Assembly (NCBI GenBank): GCA_002386525.1
Contig: DGIS01000020.1
Location: 84,513-148,512 of the forward strand
Reading direction: 5' to 3'
DNA: 64,000 nt
From: Sphingobacterium sp. UBA4616
Lineage (GTDB): Bacteria > Bacteroidota > Bacteroidia > Sphingobacteriales > Sphingobacteriaceae
Position 1 is the first letter of the stretch; each line of letters opens with the position of its first letter. Positions 54,625-62,964 of the stretch are shown piece by piece. Under the pieces are notes generated by a model. The model was not told the DNA's origin, did not search any database, and was given only the letters and a program-made list of their open reading frames with translations. Made by a program: the position numbers and the translations under genes.

Positions 54625-54945
54625 ATGGCATTTTTAAAATTTATACTTATTGCATTCGCTGTTTACTTTGTAGTAAGATTCTTATTTAAATTATTTTTAC
54701 CTTTTGCGATGCGCAAAGCAGCTGAAAAGTTAATGAAAAAAGCGCAGCAACAAGGGGGAGCATATAATAGCCAAGGGCAAGGCGGAACCTTTTATTATGA
54801 ATTTAACGGCCAACGACAAGAGCAAGCTAAAAGATCGCAGCCAGAAGGTAAGGTGCATGTAGATTACATTCCGCCAAAAGAAGGTGTCGAACGTAAGGGG
54901 ACGGAAACAGCTGGTGAGTTTGTCGATTTTGAGGAAATTAAATAA
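54625..54945 (+). CDS. DUF4834 family small membrane protein
   Basis: Protein of 106 residues with an N-terminal helix (FLKFILIAFAVYFVVRFLFKL), an amphipathic basic helix, a Gln/Gly-rich segment (QQQGGAYNSQGQGGTFYYEF) and a C-terminal VDYIPPKEGVERK motif. These features match the Bacteroidota-specific DUF4834 family. Its function is not known. It lies just before recF. Confidence 0.8.
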   Translation: MAFLKFILIAFAVYFVVRFLFKLFLPFAMRKAAEKLMKKAQQQGGAYNSQGQGGTFYYEFNGQRQEQAKRSQPEGKVHVDYIPPKEGVERKGTETAGEFVDFEEIK

Positions 54946-54966
54946 TTTTTAGCAATCCAAATAGCG

Positions 54967-54974
54967 TATCTTTG
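54967..54974 (+). promoter_or_regulatory. -7 box of recF promoter, predicts a leaderless transcript
   Basis: TATCTTTG (perfect TAnnTTTG) ends exactly four bases before the recF ATG at 54979. No -33 TTTG is found at the usual distance. Confidence 0.5.
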
Positions 54975-54978
54975 TGCC

Positions 54979-56082
54979 ATGTGGCTCAAGCAACTTTCTG
55001 TTCTAAATTTCAAAAATTACGCGGAATCATCTTTGGAATTTCTTCCTGAGGTAAATGCATTTACAGGTGATAATGGGGTTGGAAAAACTAATCTTTTAGA
55101 TGCGATTCATTATTTATCCCTTTGTAAAAGTTATTTTAATCCGATCGATTCACAGCACATCAAATCGGGCAACGACTGGTTTATGGTACAGGGAGAATTT
55201 GATAAGGAATCATCCAGTGATTTTATATCTTGTAGCTTAAAAAAAAATCAAAAAAAACAGTTTAAAAAAAACAAGAAAGATTATCCTAGATTGGCTGATC
55301 ATATCGGTTTGTTTCCTTTGGTCATGATTTCGCCAAACGATAGCATCATCGTCACAGACGGAAGCGAGGAACGAAGGAAGTTTGTGGATAATGTTATCTC
55401 ACAAACTGATAATAAATATTTGGATACGTTAATTGTCTATAATAAGCTCCTTGCGCAGCGAAATAGCCTTCTCAAACAAGCGCGTCAAACCAGTGTACTT
55501 GATCTTGGACTAATTGAAATTCTTAATTTTCAACTTGAGGAAGTAGGAAATATTATTTTCCAAAAGAGAAGTTGTTTCATGGAAGAGTTTCAGCCCGAAT
55601 TTGACCGACATTATCAGTTTCTCACTGACGACGCGGAGTCCGTACAATTGCACTATGAATCGCCTTTAATGACTGATTCTTTTTTACATATTTTAGAAAA
55701 GAACTTGGAGCGTGACCGTATGTTAGAGCGTACCACCCAGGGCATACATAAGGATGATCTGATATTTACAATTCACGGTGGAATGCCTTTGAAAAAATTT
55801 GGTTCTCAAGGACAACAGAAATCTTTTCTAATTGCGCTAAAACTTGCTCAATATTCTTATTTGCAACATAAAAAGGGTTTTAAACCTCTGCTTCTTCTGG
55901 ATGATATTTTCGATAAACTAGATGATCGTAGAACACACAAATTGATGCAAATGGTTTCCGAAGATGATTTTGGACAGATTTTCCTGACCGATACAGATTC
56001 AAAAAGAATTGAGCGAATATTTGAGGAAATCAACCGTCCTGTTCGTATATTTGATATTGTAGGAGGACAAGTCAATGTATAA
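54979..56082 (+). CDS. recF: DNA replication and repair protein RecF
   Basis: SMC-like ATPase that helps load RecA at gapped DNA and stalled forks, 367 residues. The N terminus WLKQLSVLNFKNYAESSLEF leads to Walker A FTGDNGVGKTNLLDAIHYLS (near residue 30). The signature motif FGSQGQQKSFLIALKLA and Walker B PLLLLDDIFDKLD (near residue 309) are present, as is LTDTDSKRI. Length is typical. It overlaps the next gene by eight bases. In many bacteria recF is beside the origin and dnaA; dnaA itself is not in this window. Confidence 0.95.
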   Translation: MWLKQLSVLNFKNYAESSLEFLPEVNAFTGDNGVGKTNLLDAIHYLSLCKSYFNPIDSQHIKSGNDWFMVQGEFDKESSSDFISCSLKKNQKKQFKKNKKDYPRLADHIGLFPLVMISPNDSIIVTDGSEERRKFVDNVISQTDNKYLDTLIVYNKLLAQRNSLLKQARQTSVLDLGLIEILNFQLEEVGNIIFQKRSCFMEEFQPEFDRHYQFLTDDAESVQLHYESPLMTDSFLHILEKNLERDRMLERTTQGIHKDDLIFTIHGGMPLKKFGSQGQQKSFLIALKLAQYSYLQHKKGFKPLLLLDDIFDKLDDRRTHKLMQMVSEDDFGQIFLTDTDSKRIERIFEEINRPVRIFDIVGGQVNV

Positions 56083-56401
56083 GAAGCAAGTTAAGAAAAG
56101 CCTAGAATTTATTCGGTCAAGCGATGATATGACGATTAAGGAGGGAGTTGAACGTCTTCTTGAGGCTTATAAACTGCGAAGGAAATTTGACGAAACATCG
56201 ATTGCTTCCGTTTGGCCCCAATTGATCGGCAAAGCAATCGCTAACCGCACACAGCAGCTATATGTTCGTGATAAAAAGTTATTTGTACGAGTAGAATCCG
56301 CGGTTATTAAGAATGAATTAGCACTTATGCGAAGACAAATTCTAGGACGGGTAAATGAATATGTTGGTCACGTCATTATTGAAGAAGTCGTCATTTTGTA
56401 A
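56075..56401 (+). CDS. DUF721/DciA-like protein
   Basis: Protein of 108 residues of the DUF721 family; in many bacteria lacking DnaC this family (DciA) helps load the replicative helicase. Visible features are VWPQLIGKAIANRTQQLYV (the conserved W-x-x-I/L-x-G core, near residue 45) and LFVRVESAVIKNELALMRRQIL, the KH-like fold. It overlaps recF by eight bases, so the two are translated together. Its place beside recF and the DnaA-box cluster fits a replication role, which remains inference. Confidence 0.82.
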   Translation: MYKKQVKKSLEFIRSSDDMTIKEGVERLLEAYKLRRKFDETSIASVWPQLIGKAIANRTQQLYVRDKKLFVRVESAVIKNELALMRRQILGRVNEYVGHVIIEEVVIL

Positions 56402-56412
56402 AGGCTGGTTTT

Positions 56413-56772
56413 ATGTTAGATCAACTCTTTAAAGATTTTTTTTCTACTTCTGATGCTAACGCCCTAAAACTTGTTCCCAACTTCGAACGTGTTGAATTAA
56501 AGCGCGGTGAATATCTGATCAAAGAGGCTGATTATTCTTCTCATTTGTTTGTTATTGAATTTGGATTGATTCGTCAATACCCCTGGTCAAATAAAGGAGA
56601 GTTTACGCAGTGGATAGGTACTGCAAACTATTTTGTGACCGATCTTGCTTCATTTATTTTTGACAAACCTTCCATATGGAACTTCCAATGTATAAGCGAT
56701 CTTGGTTCCTTTTTTAGGAAAACTATTTACAGAAACAGAACGGGGATTTGGCCTTTTCAACACGGCGATTAA
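56413..56772 (+). pseudogene. C-terminally truncated Crp/Fnr-family regulator
   Basis: Only 119 residues of a cyclic-nucleotide-binding-fold regulator remain (usual length about 190). The cNMP-like domain is recognisable (NFERVELKRGEYLIKEADYS, FVIEFGLIRQYPWSNKG, FTQWIGTANYFVTDLAS), and traces of the expected continuation KTIY...IWPF appear near residue 107. After QHGD a stop occurs and the C-terminal helix-turn-helix is absent. Other frames beyond the stop do not restore it. It is probably a dead gene, or an unusual ligand-binding fragment. The DnaA-box region starts right after it. Confidence 0.65.
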
Positions 56773-56794
56773 AAGAAGAGTTGAGCGTGGTTCT

Positions 56795-57095
56795 TAACTT
56801 TCCACAGGAATCTGTTAATATAGTTTTTTTATAAACACGATAGTTAATCAATTTGTCGATGATCGCTAACTTATTCACATTTTCATGTGTATAACCCCTT
56901 AGTTTTGCACATTTTGTAGTTTTTTGAAGCTTTTCAACTTGTGTTGTTAACAATGTGATGTTGGTAAGTAGTAACTTATACACATTTTATACTAATACAT
57001 ATAAGTCAACAAGGTACTTGTTAACATTTTATATGTTAGTAAGCGGCTTGTTTTGTTAATAACCGTATTGAAAGGAATAGTTTATCCACAATTTA
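56795..57095. other. oriC: Candidate chromosomal replication origin (DnaA-box cluster)
   Basis: The 391-base gene-free stretch from 56773 to 57163 contains four perfect DnaA boxes (TTATNCACA): TTATTCACA 56871-56879 (+), TTATACACA 56886-56894 (-), TTATACACA 56976-56984 (+) and TTATCCACA 57082-57090 (+). Near-matches are TTATAAACA 56829-56837, TTTTGCACA 56903-56911 and a CTTTCCACAGG at about 56799. TGTTAA-type AT-rich repeats (56946, 57019, 57054) could form an unwinding element. recF and a DciA-like gene are immediately upstream. Against it, genes on both sides point toward the region. A genome-wide GC-skew plot would settle it. Confidence 0.65.
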
Positions 57096-57163
57096 CCAAC
57101 AATGATGTTGGAGAGATCTCTGAACAATGCTCATTCTGGAGAACTTACATTGAAAGTCGGTTT

Positions 57164-57784
57164 TTATAGGAATTGTTCTAAATCACCTTTACCTTCACGG
57201 ACAACTTCAAAAGTACCTTCTGTGAGGTCGACAACAGTGGATGCTATATTATCACCATACCCTCCGTCTATAACCGCATCAACGAGATCTTCGTATTTCT
57301 CGTGAATTAATTCAGGATCAGTAGAATATTCAATAATTTCATCTTCATCGTGAATGGAGGCTGTCACAATAGGGTTGCCTAACTGTTTGACAATTTCTCG
57401 TACAATATTATTGTCTGGAACACGGATACCCACAGTCTTCTTTTTGGAACTTAGGAGCTTAGGGACTTTCGTTGTTGCATTAAAAATAAAAGTAAAAGGT
57501 CCAGGTAAGGCTTTTTTTAATACACGAAATACGGACGTGTCAAATGATTTTGTATATTGCGAAATATCTGTTAGATCATAGCAGATAAATGATAGATTTG
57601 CTTTTTCCGGCTTTAGGCCTCTGATTTCACAGACGCGCTCTATTGCTTTTTGTTGCGTAATGTCACAGCCAATACCATATACAGTATCAGTGGGGTAGAT
57701 GATCACTCCGCCGCGGCGAAGAATATCAACTGCCTGTTCTATTGCTTTGGGATTGGGATTATCGTTATATATCTTAATAAGCAT
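57164..57784 (-). CDS. Threonylcarbamoyl-AMP synthase, Sua5/YciO/YrdC family
   Basis: YrdC-fold protein of 206 residues from the ATG at 57784. Recognisable blocks are GGVIIYPTDTVYGIGCD (near residue 25), the KPEKANLSFIC segment, LPGPFTFIF, and VGIRVPDN; the C-terminal STVVDLTEGTFEVVREGKGD is typical. It may make the TsaC/Sua5 intermediate for t6A37 in tRNA, or belong to the YciO branch, which has reduced activity; I cannot decide by eye. A longer reading from 57901 adds 39 residues with no family likeness and runs into the terminator. Confidence 0.85.
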   Translation of the reverse strand: MLIKIYNDNPNPKAIEQAVDILRRGGVIIYPTDTVYGIGCDITQQKAIERVCEIRGLKPEKANLSFICYDLTDISQYTKSFDTSVFRVLKKALPGPFTFIFNATTKVPKLLSSKKKTVGIRVPDNNIVREIVKQLGNPIVTASIHDEDEIIEYSTDPELIHEKYEDLVDAVIDGGYGDNIASTVVDLTEGTFEVVREGKGDLEQFL

Positions 57785-57889
57785 TTTTTCTTTGTTAATC
57801 ACCTGAATTAGGTCTAATCTCGAGCCCTGCTGAAAGATGTCAATAGGGCATAAATTATTATCTGAATTCAGATACGCTATATTTAAATT

Positions 57890-57924
57890 AACAACAGCCA
57901 AAATATTTTGTTTTGGCTGTTGTT
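57890..57924. terminator. Hairpin terminator after asnS
   Basis: A perfect 14-bp inverted repeat (AACAACAGCCAAAA and its complement, seven-base loop) lies eight bases after the asnS stop. The U tract is better on the plus strand than on the asnS strand, so strength is uncertain. Confidence 0.6.
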
Positions 57925-57931
57925 TTTTATA

Positions 57932-59377
57932 TTAAAATTCTGCGTTTTTAGGCGTACGTGGGAATGGAATGACGTCGCGGATATTGGTCATTCCCGTCGT
58001 GAATAAAACGAGGCGCTCGAAACCTACGCCAAATCCTGAATGTGGTACCGATCCAAAACGTCGTGTATCCAAAAACCACTCCATTTCTTCCGCAGGAATA
58101 CCAACTTCAGCCATACGATCCAGTAGGCGTTCCAGATTTTCTTCACGCTGTGAACCACCGACCATTTCACCAATTCCTGGGAAAAGAATATCCATTGCAC
58201 GGACGGTATTTCTTCCTTGCGCATCCGGTGCATTTTGCTTCATATAGAAGGACTTGATTTCGCGAGGATAATCTATTAATATAACGGGCTTTTTGAAGTG
58301 TTTTTCTACCAAATAGCGCTCATGTTCCGATTGTAAATCAGCACCCCAATCGTCAATTAAATATTTGAATTGTTTCTTTTGATTTGGTTTGCTACGTTTT
58401 AATATTTCAACGGCATCTGTGTAGGTAACGCGTTCGAAATCGTTTGTTAAAACAAAGTTTAATTTCTCAACGAGATTTAATTCAGAGCGTTCTGTAGCTG
58501 GTTTTGATTTCTCTTCTTCCAGCAAACGATTTTTTAGGAATTCAATTTCTTCTGGACAATTTTCCAAAGCGTATCGGATGACATATTTCAATAAGGCTTC
58601 GGCCAGATCCATATTGTCCTCTAACTCGTAAAAAGCCATTTCAGGTTCAATCATCCAAAATTCGGCTAAATGGCGTGTTGTATTGGAGTTTTCTGCTCTA
58701 AACGTTGGGCCGAAAGTATAGATGTTGCCAAATGCCATGGCACCGAGTTCGCCTTCCAATTGGCCAGATACAGTCAAGTTTGTTGATTTTCCAAAGAAAT
58801 CTTCTTTAAAATCAATCTCTCCGTTTTCTTTGCGTGGAGGATTTTTTAAATCCAGTGTCGTAACTTGGAACATTTCTCCTGCACCTTCCGCATCTGAACC
58901 TGTGATGATCGGTGTATGCATGTAGACAAAATCGTTTTCCTGAAAAAACTTATGTACAGCAAATGCCAAAGCATTACGAACTTTAAATACAGCATTGAAA
59001 GTACCGGTACGGAAACGTAAATGCGCAATTTCACGTAAGAATTCTAAGCTATGTTTTTTAGGCTGTAAGGGATACTTCTCAGGATCAGAATCACCAATAA
59101 TGCTTACTTCAGTAGCTTTAACCTCAACTTTTTGACCTTTACCCAGTGATGCTATCAACTGACCTTTTACGCGAACTGCTGCTCCAGTGGTGATACGTTT
59201 TAAGATATCCTCAGGTGTATTTTCAAAATCGACAACTGCTTGAATATTATTGATTGACGAACCGTCATTGATTGTTATAAACTGATTGTTACGGAAAGTT
59301 CTAACCCAACCTTTAACAACGACCTCTTTGCCAAATTCTGTGGCATTCAATAGTTCCTTTATTCTTGTGTGTTCCAT
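57932..59377 (-). CDS. asnS: Asparaginyl-tRNA synthetase
   Basis: Class IIb aminoacyl-tRNA synthetase of 481 residues. The N-terminal OB-fold anticodon-binding domain covers about 15-105 ([20 protein letters not shown]). The catalytic core has motif 1 (near residue 150), motif 2 [20 protein letters not shown] (near residue 228) and motif 3 [15 protein letters not shown] near the C terminus. The HLAEFW(M)IEPE segment favours AsnRS over AspRS. ATG 59377 gives the normal start [10 protein letters not shown]; an upstream extension to 59431 is not family-like. Confidence 0.94.
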   Translation of the reverse strand: MEHTRIKELLNATEFGKEVVVKGWVRTFRNNQFITINDGSSINNIQAVVDFENTPEDILKRITTGAAVRVKGQLIASLGKGQKVEVKATEVSIIGDSDPEKYPLQPKKHSLEFLREIAHLRFRTGTFNAVFKVRNALAFAVHKFFQENDFVYMHTPIITGSDAEGAGEMFQVTTLDLKNPPRKENGEIDFKEDFFGKSTNLTVSGQLEGELGAMAFGNIYTFGPTFRAENSNTTRHLAEFWMIEPEMAFYELEDNMDLAEALLKYVIRYALENCPEEIEFLKNRLLEEEKSKPATERSELNLVEKLNFVLTNDFERVTYTDAVEILKRSKPNQKKQFKYLIDDWGADLQSEHERYLVEKHFKKPVILIDYPREIKSFYMKQNAPDAQGRNTVRAMDILFPGIGEMVGGSQREENLERLLDRMAEVGIPAEEMEWFLDTRRFGSVPHSGFGVGFERLVLFTTGMTNIRDVIPFPRTPKNAEF

Positions 59378-59630
59378 CTTAATTTTTGGAGATTGACTTG
59401 TAAAAGATGCTTTGTTAAAAAAGCAATACAAAAATACGCTATTCTGTTGGTTTATTGGCTATAAATGTTGATTTAATTCAATTCACGATGGGGCACTATA
59501 GCTCATGGGACAAATATATTATTACAATCACGACAGGTGGAAATTAGAAAATTAGAAAGTGAAATAGGTCTCATTTCTATAGGAAACATAACTTTGGCAA
59601 GCTGGGTTTCATAAGATGAGGTACAATAAC

Positions 59631-59664
59631 AAAAAGCGCGAATTATTTTTAATTCGCGCTTTTT
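59631..59664 (-). terminator. Rho-independent terminator after sucC
   Basis: A perfect 14-bp stem (AAAAAGCGCGAATT and complement, six-base loop) with T runs at both feet, 21 bases beyond the sucC stop on the minus strand. Confidence 0.85.
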
Positions 59665-59684
59665 TGCTATGATGATTCAAGGAA

Positions 59685-60878
59685 TTATCCTTTCAATACT
59701 TTCGTCACTAATTCAGCAGCTTCTTTCAATAAGATTGCAGAATAGACTTGTAAACCGGATTCATCAATTAATTTTTTCGCTTCTTCAGCATTAGTACCTT
59801 GAAGGCGAACAATAATAGGAACTGGAATGTTTCCAATTTCGCTATACGCATCAATTACACCTTGAGCAACACGGTCACAACGAACAATACCACCGAAGAT
59901 ATTAATTAAGATTGCTTTTACGTTAGGGTCTTTTAAAATGATATTGAAACCAGCTTTTACAGTTTCAGCATTTGCTGTACCACCTACATCTAAGAAGTTG
60001 GCAGGTTCACCGCCGGCTATTTTGATGATATCCATGGTAGCCATTGCCAAACCAGCGCCATTTACCATACAACCTACGTTACCATCTAATTTAACATAGT
60101 TTAGGTTTGATTCACCAGCTTCAACTTCTGTTGGGTCCTCCTCTGTTACGTCGCGCATAGCTGCGTAATCTGCATGGCGGTATAAAGCGTTCTCGTCAAG
60201 ATTTACTTTAGCATCAACGGCTAAAATCTTGTCGTCAGAAGTTTTCAATACAGGATTGATCTCAAACATGGAAGAGTCTGTAGAATCGTATGCTTTGTAA
60301 AGGGCAGCAACAAATTTTACCATTTCTTTGTGGGCAGCACCAGAAAGACCAAGATTGAAAGCAATTTTACGTGCTTGGAATCCTTGTAAGCCTACTTTTG
60401 GATCGATTTCTTCTTTGAAAATCAAGTGCGGTGTTTTTTCTGCAACTTCTTCGATATCCATACCACCTTCTGTAGAGTACATAACGATGTTACGTCCTTT
60501 AGCACGGTCCAATAATACGGACATGTAGAATTCTTTTGTTTCGCTCTCGCCTGGATAGTAAACGTCTTGAGCTACCAAAACTTTGTTTACTTTTTTACCT
60601 TCAGGCCCAGTTTGAGGCGTTACTAATTGCATACCAATGATGTCAGTTGCTCTTTGTTTGACTTCATCTAAGTTCTTAGCTAACTTGACACCACCACCTT
60701 TACCACGGCCACCAGCGTGAATTTGAGCTTTGACAACAACCCAATCAGAGTTGTAGTCTTCTTTCATTTTTTTGGCCGCTTCCACAGCTTGCTCTGGAGT
60801 ATCTGCTACGATACCTTCCTGTACGCGCACACCAAAGCTCTTTAGTATTTGTTTTCCTTGATATTCGTGAATGTTCAT
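59685..60878 (-). CDS. sucC: Succinyl-CoA synthetase (ADP-forming) subunit beta
   Basis: Beta subunit of the citric-acid-cycle enzyme, 397 residues. The ATP-grasp N-terminal half begins [17 protein letters not shown] and has [19 protein letters not shown] (near residue 45) and [11 protein letters not shown] (near residue 195). The CoA-ligase half has [28 protein letters not shown] and [19 protein letters not shown] 60878 is chosen over a TTG two codons earlier. Two -7-like boxes (TATTTTTA and TATTTTTG) precede it; the first has a TTG 20 bases upstream. sucD is not adjacent. Confidence 0.95.
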   Translation of the reverse strand: MNIHEYQGKQILKSFGVRVQEGIVADTPEQAVEAAKKMKEDYNSDWVVVKAQIHAGGRGKGGGVKLAKNLDEVKQRATDIIGMQLVTPQTGPEGKKVNKVLVAQDVYYPGESETKEFYMSVLLDRAKGRNIVMYSTEGGMDIEEVAEKTPHLIFKEEIDPKVGLQGFQARKIAFNLGLSGAAHKEMVKFVAALYKAYDSTDSSMFEINPVLKTSDDKILAVDAKVNLDENALYRHADYAAMRDVTEEDPTEVEAGESNLNYVKLDGNVGCMVNGAGLAMATMDIIKIAGGEPANFLDVGGTANAETVKAGFNIILKDPNVKAILINIFGGIVRCDRVAQGVIDAYSEIGNIPVPIIVRLQGTNAEEAKKLIDESGLQVYSAILLKEAAELVTKVLKG

Positions 60879-61035
60879 TTGCAAAAATATTTGGCGTAAA
60901 AATATAATTTTTTGGGGGATAAGACAAGTGATAAATTGCTCTTTTATCTATTTTTTGACATTTAGACAAAATAAAATGGCTGGAATTGAGAAATAACAGC
61001 TTATTTATTCAAACGCGTTGTATCGTAAATTTATT

Positions 61036-61043
61036 TATCTTTG
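61036..61043 (+). promoter_or_regulatory. -7 box of the lolD-like gene, predicts a leaderless transcript
   Basis: TATCTTTG (perfect TAnnTTTG) ends exactly four bases before ATG 61048; a TTG lies 15 bases upstream of it. The box excludes the TTG-initiated longer reading from 61018, which would begin upstream of the transcript. Confidence 0.55.
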
Positions 61044-61047
61044 TCCT

Positions 61048-61701
61048 ATGATGTTACATGCCAAAGGAATTCACAAAGCTTATGGGTCATTACCGATTTT
61101 GAAAGGTGTTGATATCGCTGTTGAAAAGGGCGAAATCGTTAGTATTGTAGGTGCATCGGGGGCTGGAAAAAGTACGTTGCTGCACATCATCGGTACCTTA
61201 GATAAACCCGATCAGGGATCGGTTTTGATCAATGGTGTTGATGTCCAAAAATTGAGTGCTAAAAAGTTAAGTGCTTTTCGCAACGAACATATCGGTTTTG
61301 TATTTCAATTTCACCATTTGCTGCCTGAATTCACTGCTTTAGAAAATGTATGTATTCCTGCTTTTATTCACGGAAAGGGAAGATTTGAGGCGGAGGAAAA
61401 GGCGAAGAAATTGTTGGAGTTATTGGGGGTTTCTCATCGTATTGACCATAAGCCTGCTGAAATGTCTGGAGGTGAACAGCAACGTGTTTCTGTGGCTCGT
61501 GCGCTGATCAATGATCCTTCTATCATTTTGGCAGATGAACCTTCCGGTAATCTCGACTCTGAAAATGCAGCCGCTTTACATCAATTGTTTTTTGATCTTA
61601 GAGATAAATTTCAGCAGACATTTATTATCGTTACGCACAATGAAGAGCTTGCTCGAATTTCGGATCGAACGATTCATATGCGTGATGGTGTAGTCGTTTA
61701 A
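61048..61701 (+). CDS. LolD-type ABC transporter ATP-binding protein
   Basis: Cytoplasmic ATPase of 217 residues of the MacB/LolD/FtsE class, driving release of lipoproteins or other substrates from the inner membrane. Walker A is [13 protein letters not shown] (near residue 38), the Q-loop is [14 protein letters not shown] (near 87), the signature [15 protein letters not shown] (near 140), Walker [12 protein letters not shown] and the H-loop IIVTHN. The [14 protein letters not shown] segment is typical of LolD. The cognate permease (lolC/E) is not in the window, so the assignment to LolD itself is provisional. Confidence 0.85.
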   Translation: MMLHAKGIHKAYGSLPILKGVDIAVEKGEIVSIVGASGAGKSTLLHIIGTLDKPDQGSVLINGVDVQKLSAKKLSAFRNEHIGFVFQFHHLLPEFTALENVCIPAFIHGKGRFEAEEKAKKLLELLGVSHRIDHKPAEMSGGEQQRVSVARALINDPSIILADEPSGNLDSENAAALHQLFFDLRDKFQQTFIIVTHNEELARISDRTIHMRDGVVV

Positions 61702-61746
61702 CAGATCCACAACATCCTGAAATATTGGGATTATAAATAGGTTTTA

Positions 61747-62226
61747 ATGAAAAAAATACTCATAACTTTCGGGACTAGGCCTTTGGCGATGCGTATAGCA
61801 AAAAAGCTCGGCGCTGATTTCGAAGTATTATTTGCAAGTTCAGAAGAAATCCCCGGATTGCTTTTAAAGTCGGATAAATACGCCAGAATTCCGAAAGGTC
61901 TTCTTCCTACTTTTGCACACGAGGTGCTTAAATTATGTCTAGATCAACAGGTGGATTATGTATTGCCTTTGGGCGGCTTCGAACTTGAACCCCTGTCTGT
62001 AGCCAAAGTTTTATTTGAGGAATATCAAATCTCAGTTCTTGTTCCGGATAAAGATCTGCTCGAAACAATCCCTCTTATGGAAAACCCTCCAACAGACCTG
62101 CCTTATAGACTTCTTTCTAAGGGTAACGATTTATTGGACTCGACGACTATCGAAAGATCATTGGACGGCTTGTTTGGCGCCTCTGATTCTGGAGAGGATT
62201 TAGCACTAATTTGTGTATCCAAATAG
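61747..62226 (+). CDS. Orphan resembling an isolated pre-ATP-grasp domain
   Basis: Protein of 159 residues. The N-terminal Rossmann-like half (KKILITFGTRPLAMRIAKKL, DKYARIPKGLLPTF, VDYVLPLGGFELEPLSVAKV) resembles the pre-ATP-grasp domain of carbamoyl-phosphate-synthase-like enzymes, followed by a VPDKDLLETIPLMEN segment where the ATP-grasp domain would start. The protein ends soon after, so no ATP-binding or catalytic domain is encoded. I know of no function. It follows the LolD-like gene by 45 bases and may share its transcript. Confidence 0.6.
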   Translation: MKKILITFGTRPLAMRIAKKLGADFEVLFASSEEIPGLLLKSDKYARIPKGLLPTFAHEVLKLCLDQQVDYVLPLGGFELEPLSVAKVLFEEYQISVLVPDKDLLETIPLMENPPTDLPYRLLSKGNDLLDSTTIERSLDGLFGASDSGEDLALICVSK

Positions 62227-62306
62227 CCTCTTATTTTTACTGCCAGCGCTATTGTTTTTGTTTTATCGATGTAGGCACTGTCCATAATTTTAAGCTTTAT
62301 TCATAG

Positions 62307-62837
62307 ATGATGTTTCCAGAAGAAAAAAAGGTTTATATTTTTGAATTAGATGATGTTGTTTTCTCTAAAAGAGATTACCTACTACAGGTCTATTACCTTT
62401 TCGCTAATTTTATAGAATTTACTGAGACGGTTCCAGCTCAAGCAGATTTGATTCAATTTATGAAAGATCACCTCGAGCGTCAAGGAGAAGATTTATTGTT
62501 TGAACATGCGCAACAAGCCTTCGGATTGGACCAAAAATATAAGGAGAATTTTGAGCGACTTCATGTGAATGCTATTTTGCCACTGAGATTACAGTTGTTT
62601 GATCACATTAATATGCTATTTAAAGCGTTAAAAGCTGAAGGTAAGCATATTTGTATCTTAACAAAAGGAAATCCGCTTGAACAGCTTAATAAAGTGAAAT
62701 TTGTGGACTGGGGCGAATATGAGAATGAGATAAAAGTTTACTTTTTGGATGAACTTATTTTTAGGGGGATCGTGCCTTTGGACTTCCTTGCGAATGAGTT
62801 TACTGTTGAACCAAGCGCAATTCAATTTGTAGACTAA
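62307..62837 (+). CDS. HAD-like protein with altered nucleophile motif
   Basis: Protein of 176 residues with a HAD-type Rossmann fold and a helical cap (about 20-95). Motif I, normally DxDx(T/V), reads FELDDVVF: the nucleophilic aspartate is replaced by glutamate at residue 13, while the second aspartate is kept. Motif II is HICILTKGN (near residue 111), with threonine present. Motifs III and IV are weak: the lysine may be in NKVKFVDW, and no clear DD pair follows. It may be an inactive phosphatase homologue. No promoter box is obvious. Confidence 0.68.
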   Translation: MMFPEEKKVYIFELDDVVFSKRDYLLQVYYLFANFIEFTETVPAQADLIQFMKDHLERQGEDLLFEHAQQAFGLDQKYKENFERLHVNAILPLRLQLFDHINMLFKALKAEGKHICILTKGNPLEQLNKVKFVDWGEYENEIKVYFLDELIFRGIVPLDFLANEFTVEPSAIQFVD

Positions 62838-62857
62838 GTTTACAGTAAGTATATTTG
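62826..62857 (+). promoter_or_regulatory. Promoter of the LacI-family regulator
   Basis: TTTG at 62826-62829, a 20-base spacer and TATATTTG (perfect TAnnTTTG) at 62850-62857. The -33 element lies inside the end of the HAD-like gene. It predicts a leader of about 100 bases before ATG 62965. Confidence 0.6.
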
Positions 62858-62964
62858 TTTAATCTACCAAGACGATATTGTCATTAGAATCGTAGTCAAT
62901 ATTGTTGGAAAAAATTATGATTAGGGATATAAAAGCCCTATTTTTATATAAAGCCCTTGGATTT

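Noticed and set aside
57785..57901. 39-residue N-terminal extension of the Sua5/YrdC protein
   Set aside because: The extension has no family likeness and begins inside the asnS terminator hairpin.
62916..62944. AGGG...CCCT hairpin with a T run before the LacI-family gene
   Set aside because: A four-base stem is too short to be called a terminator or attenuator.
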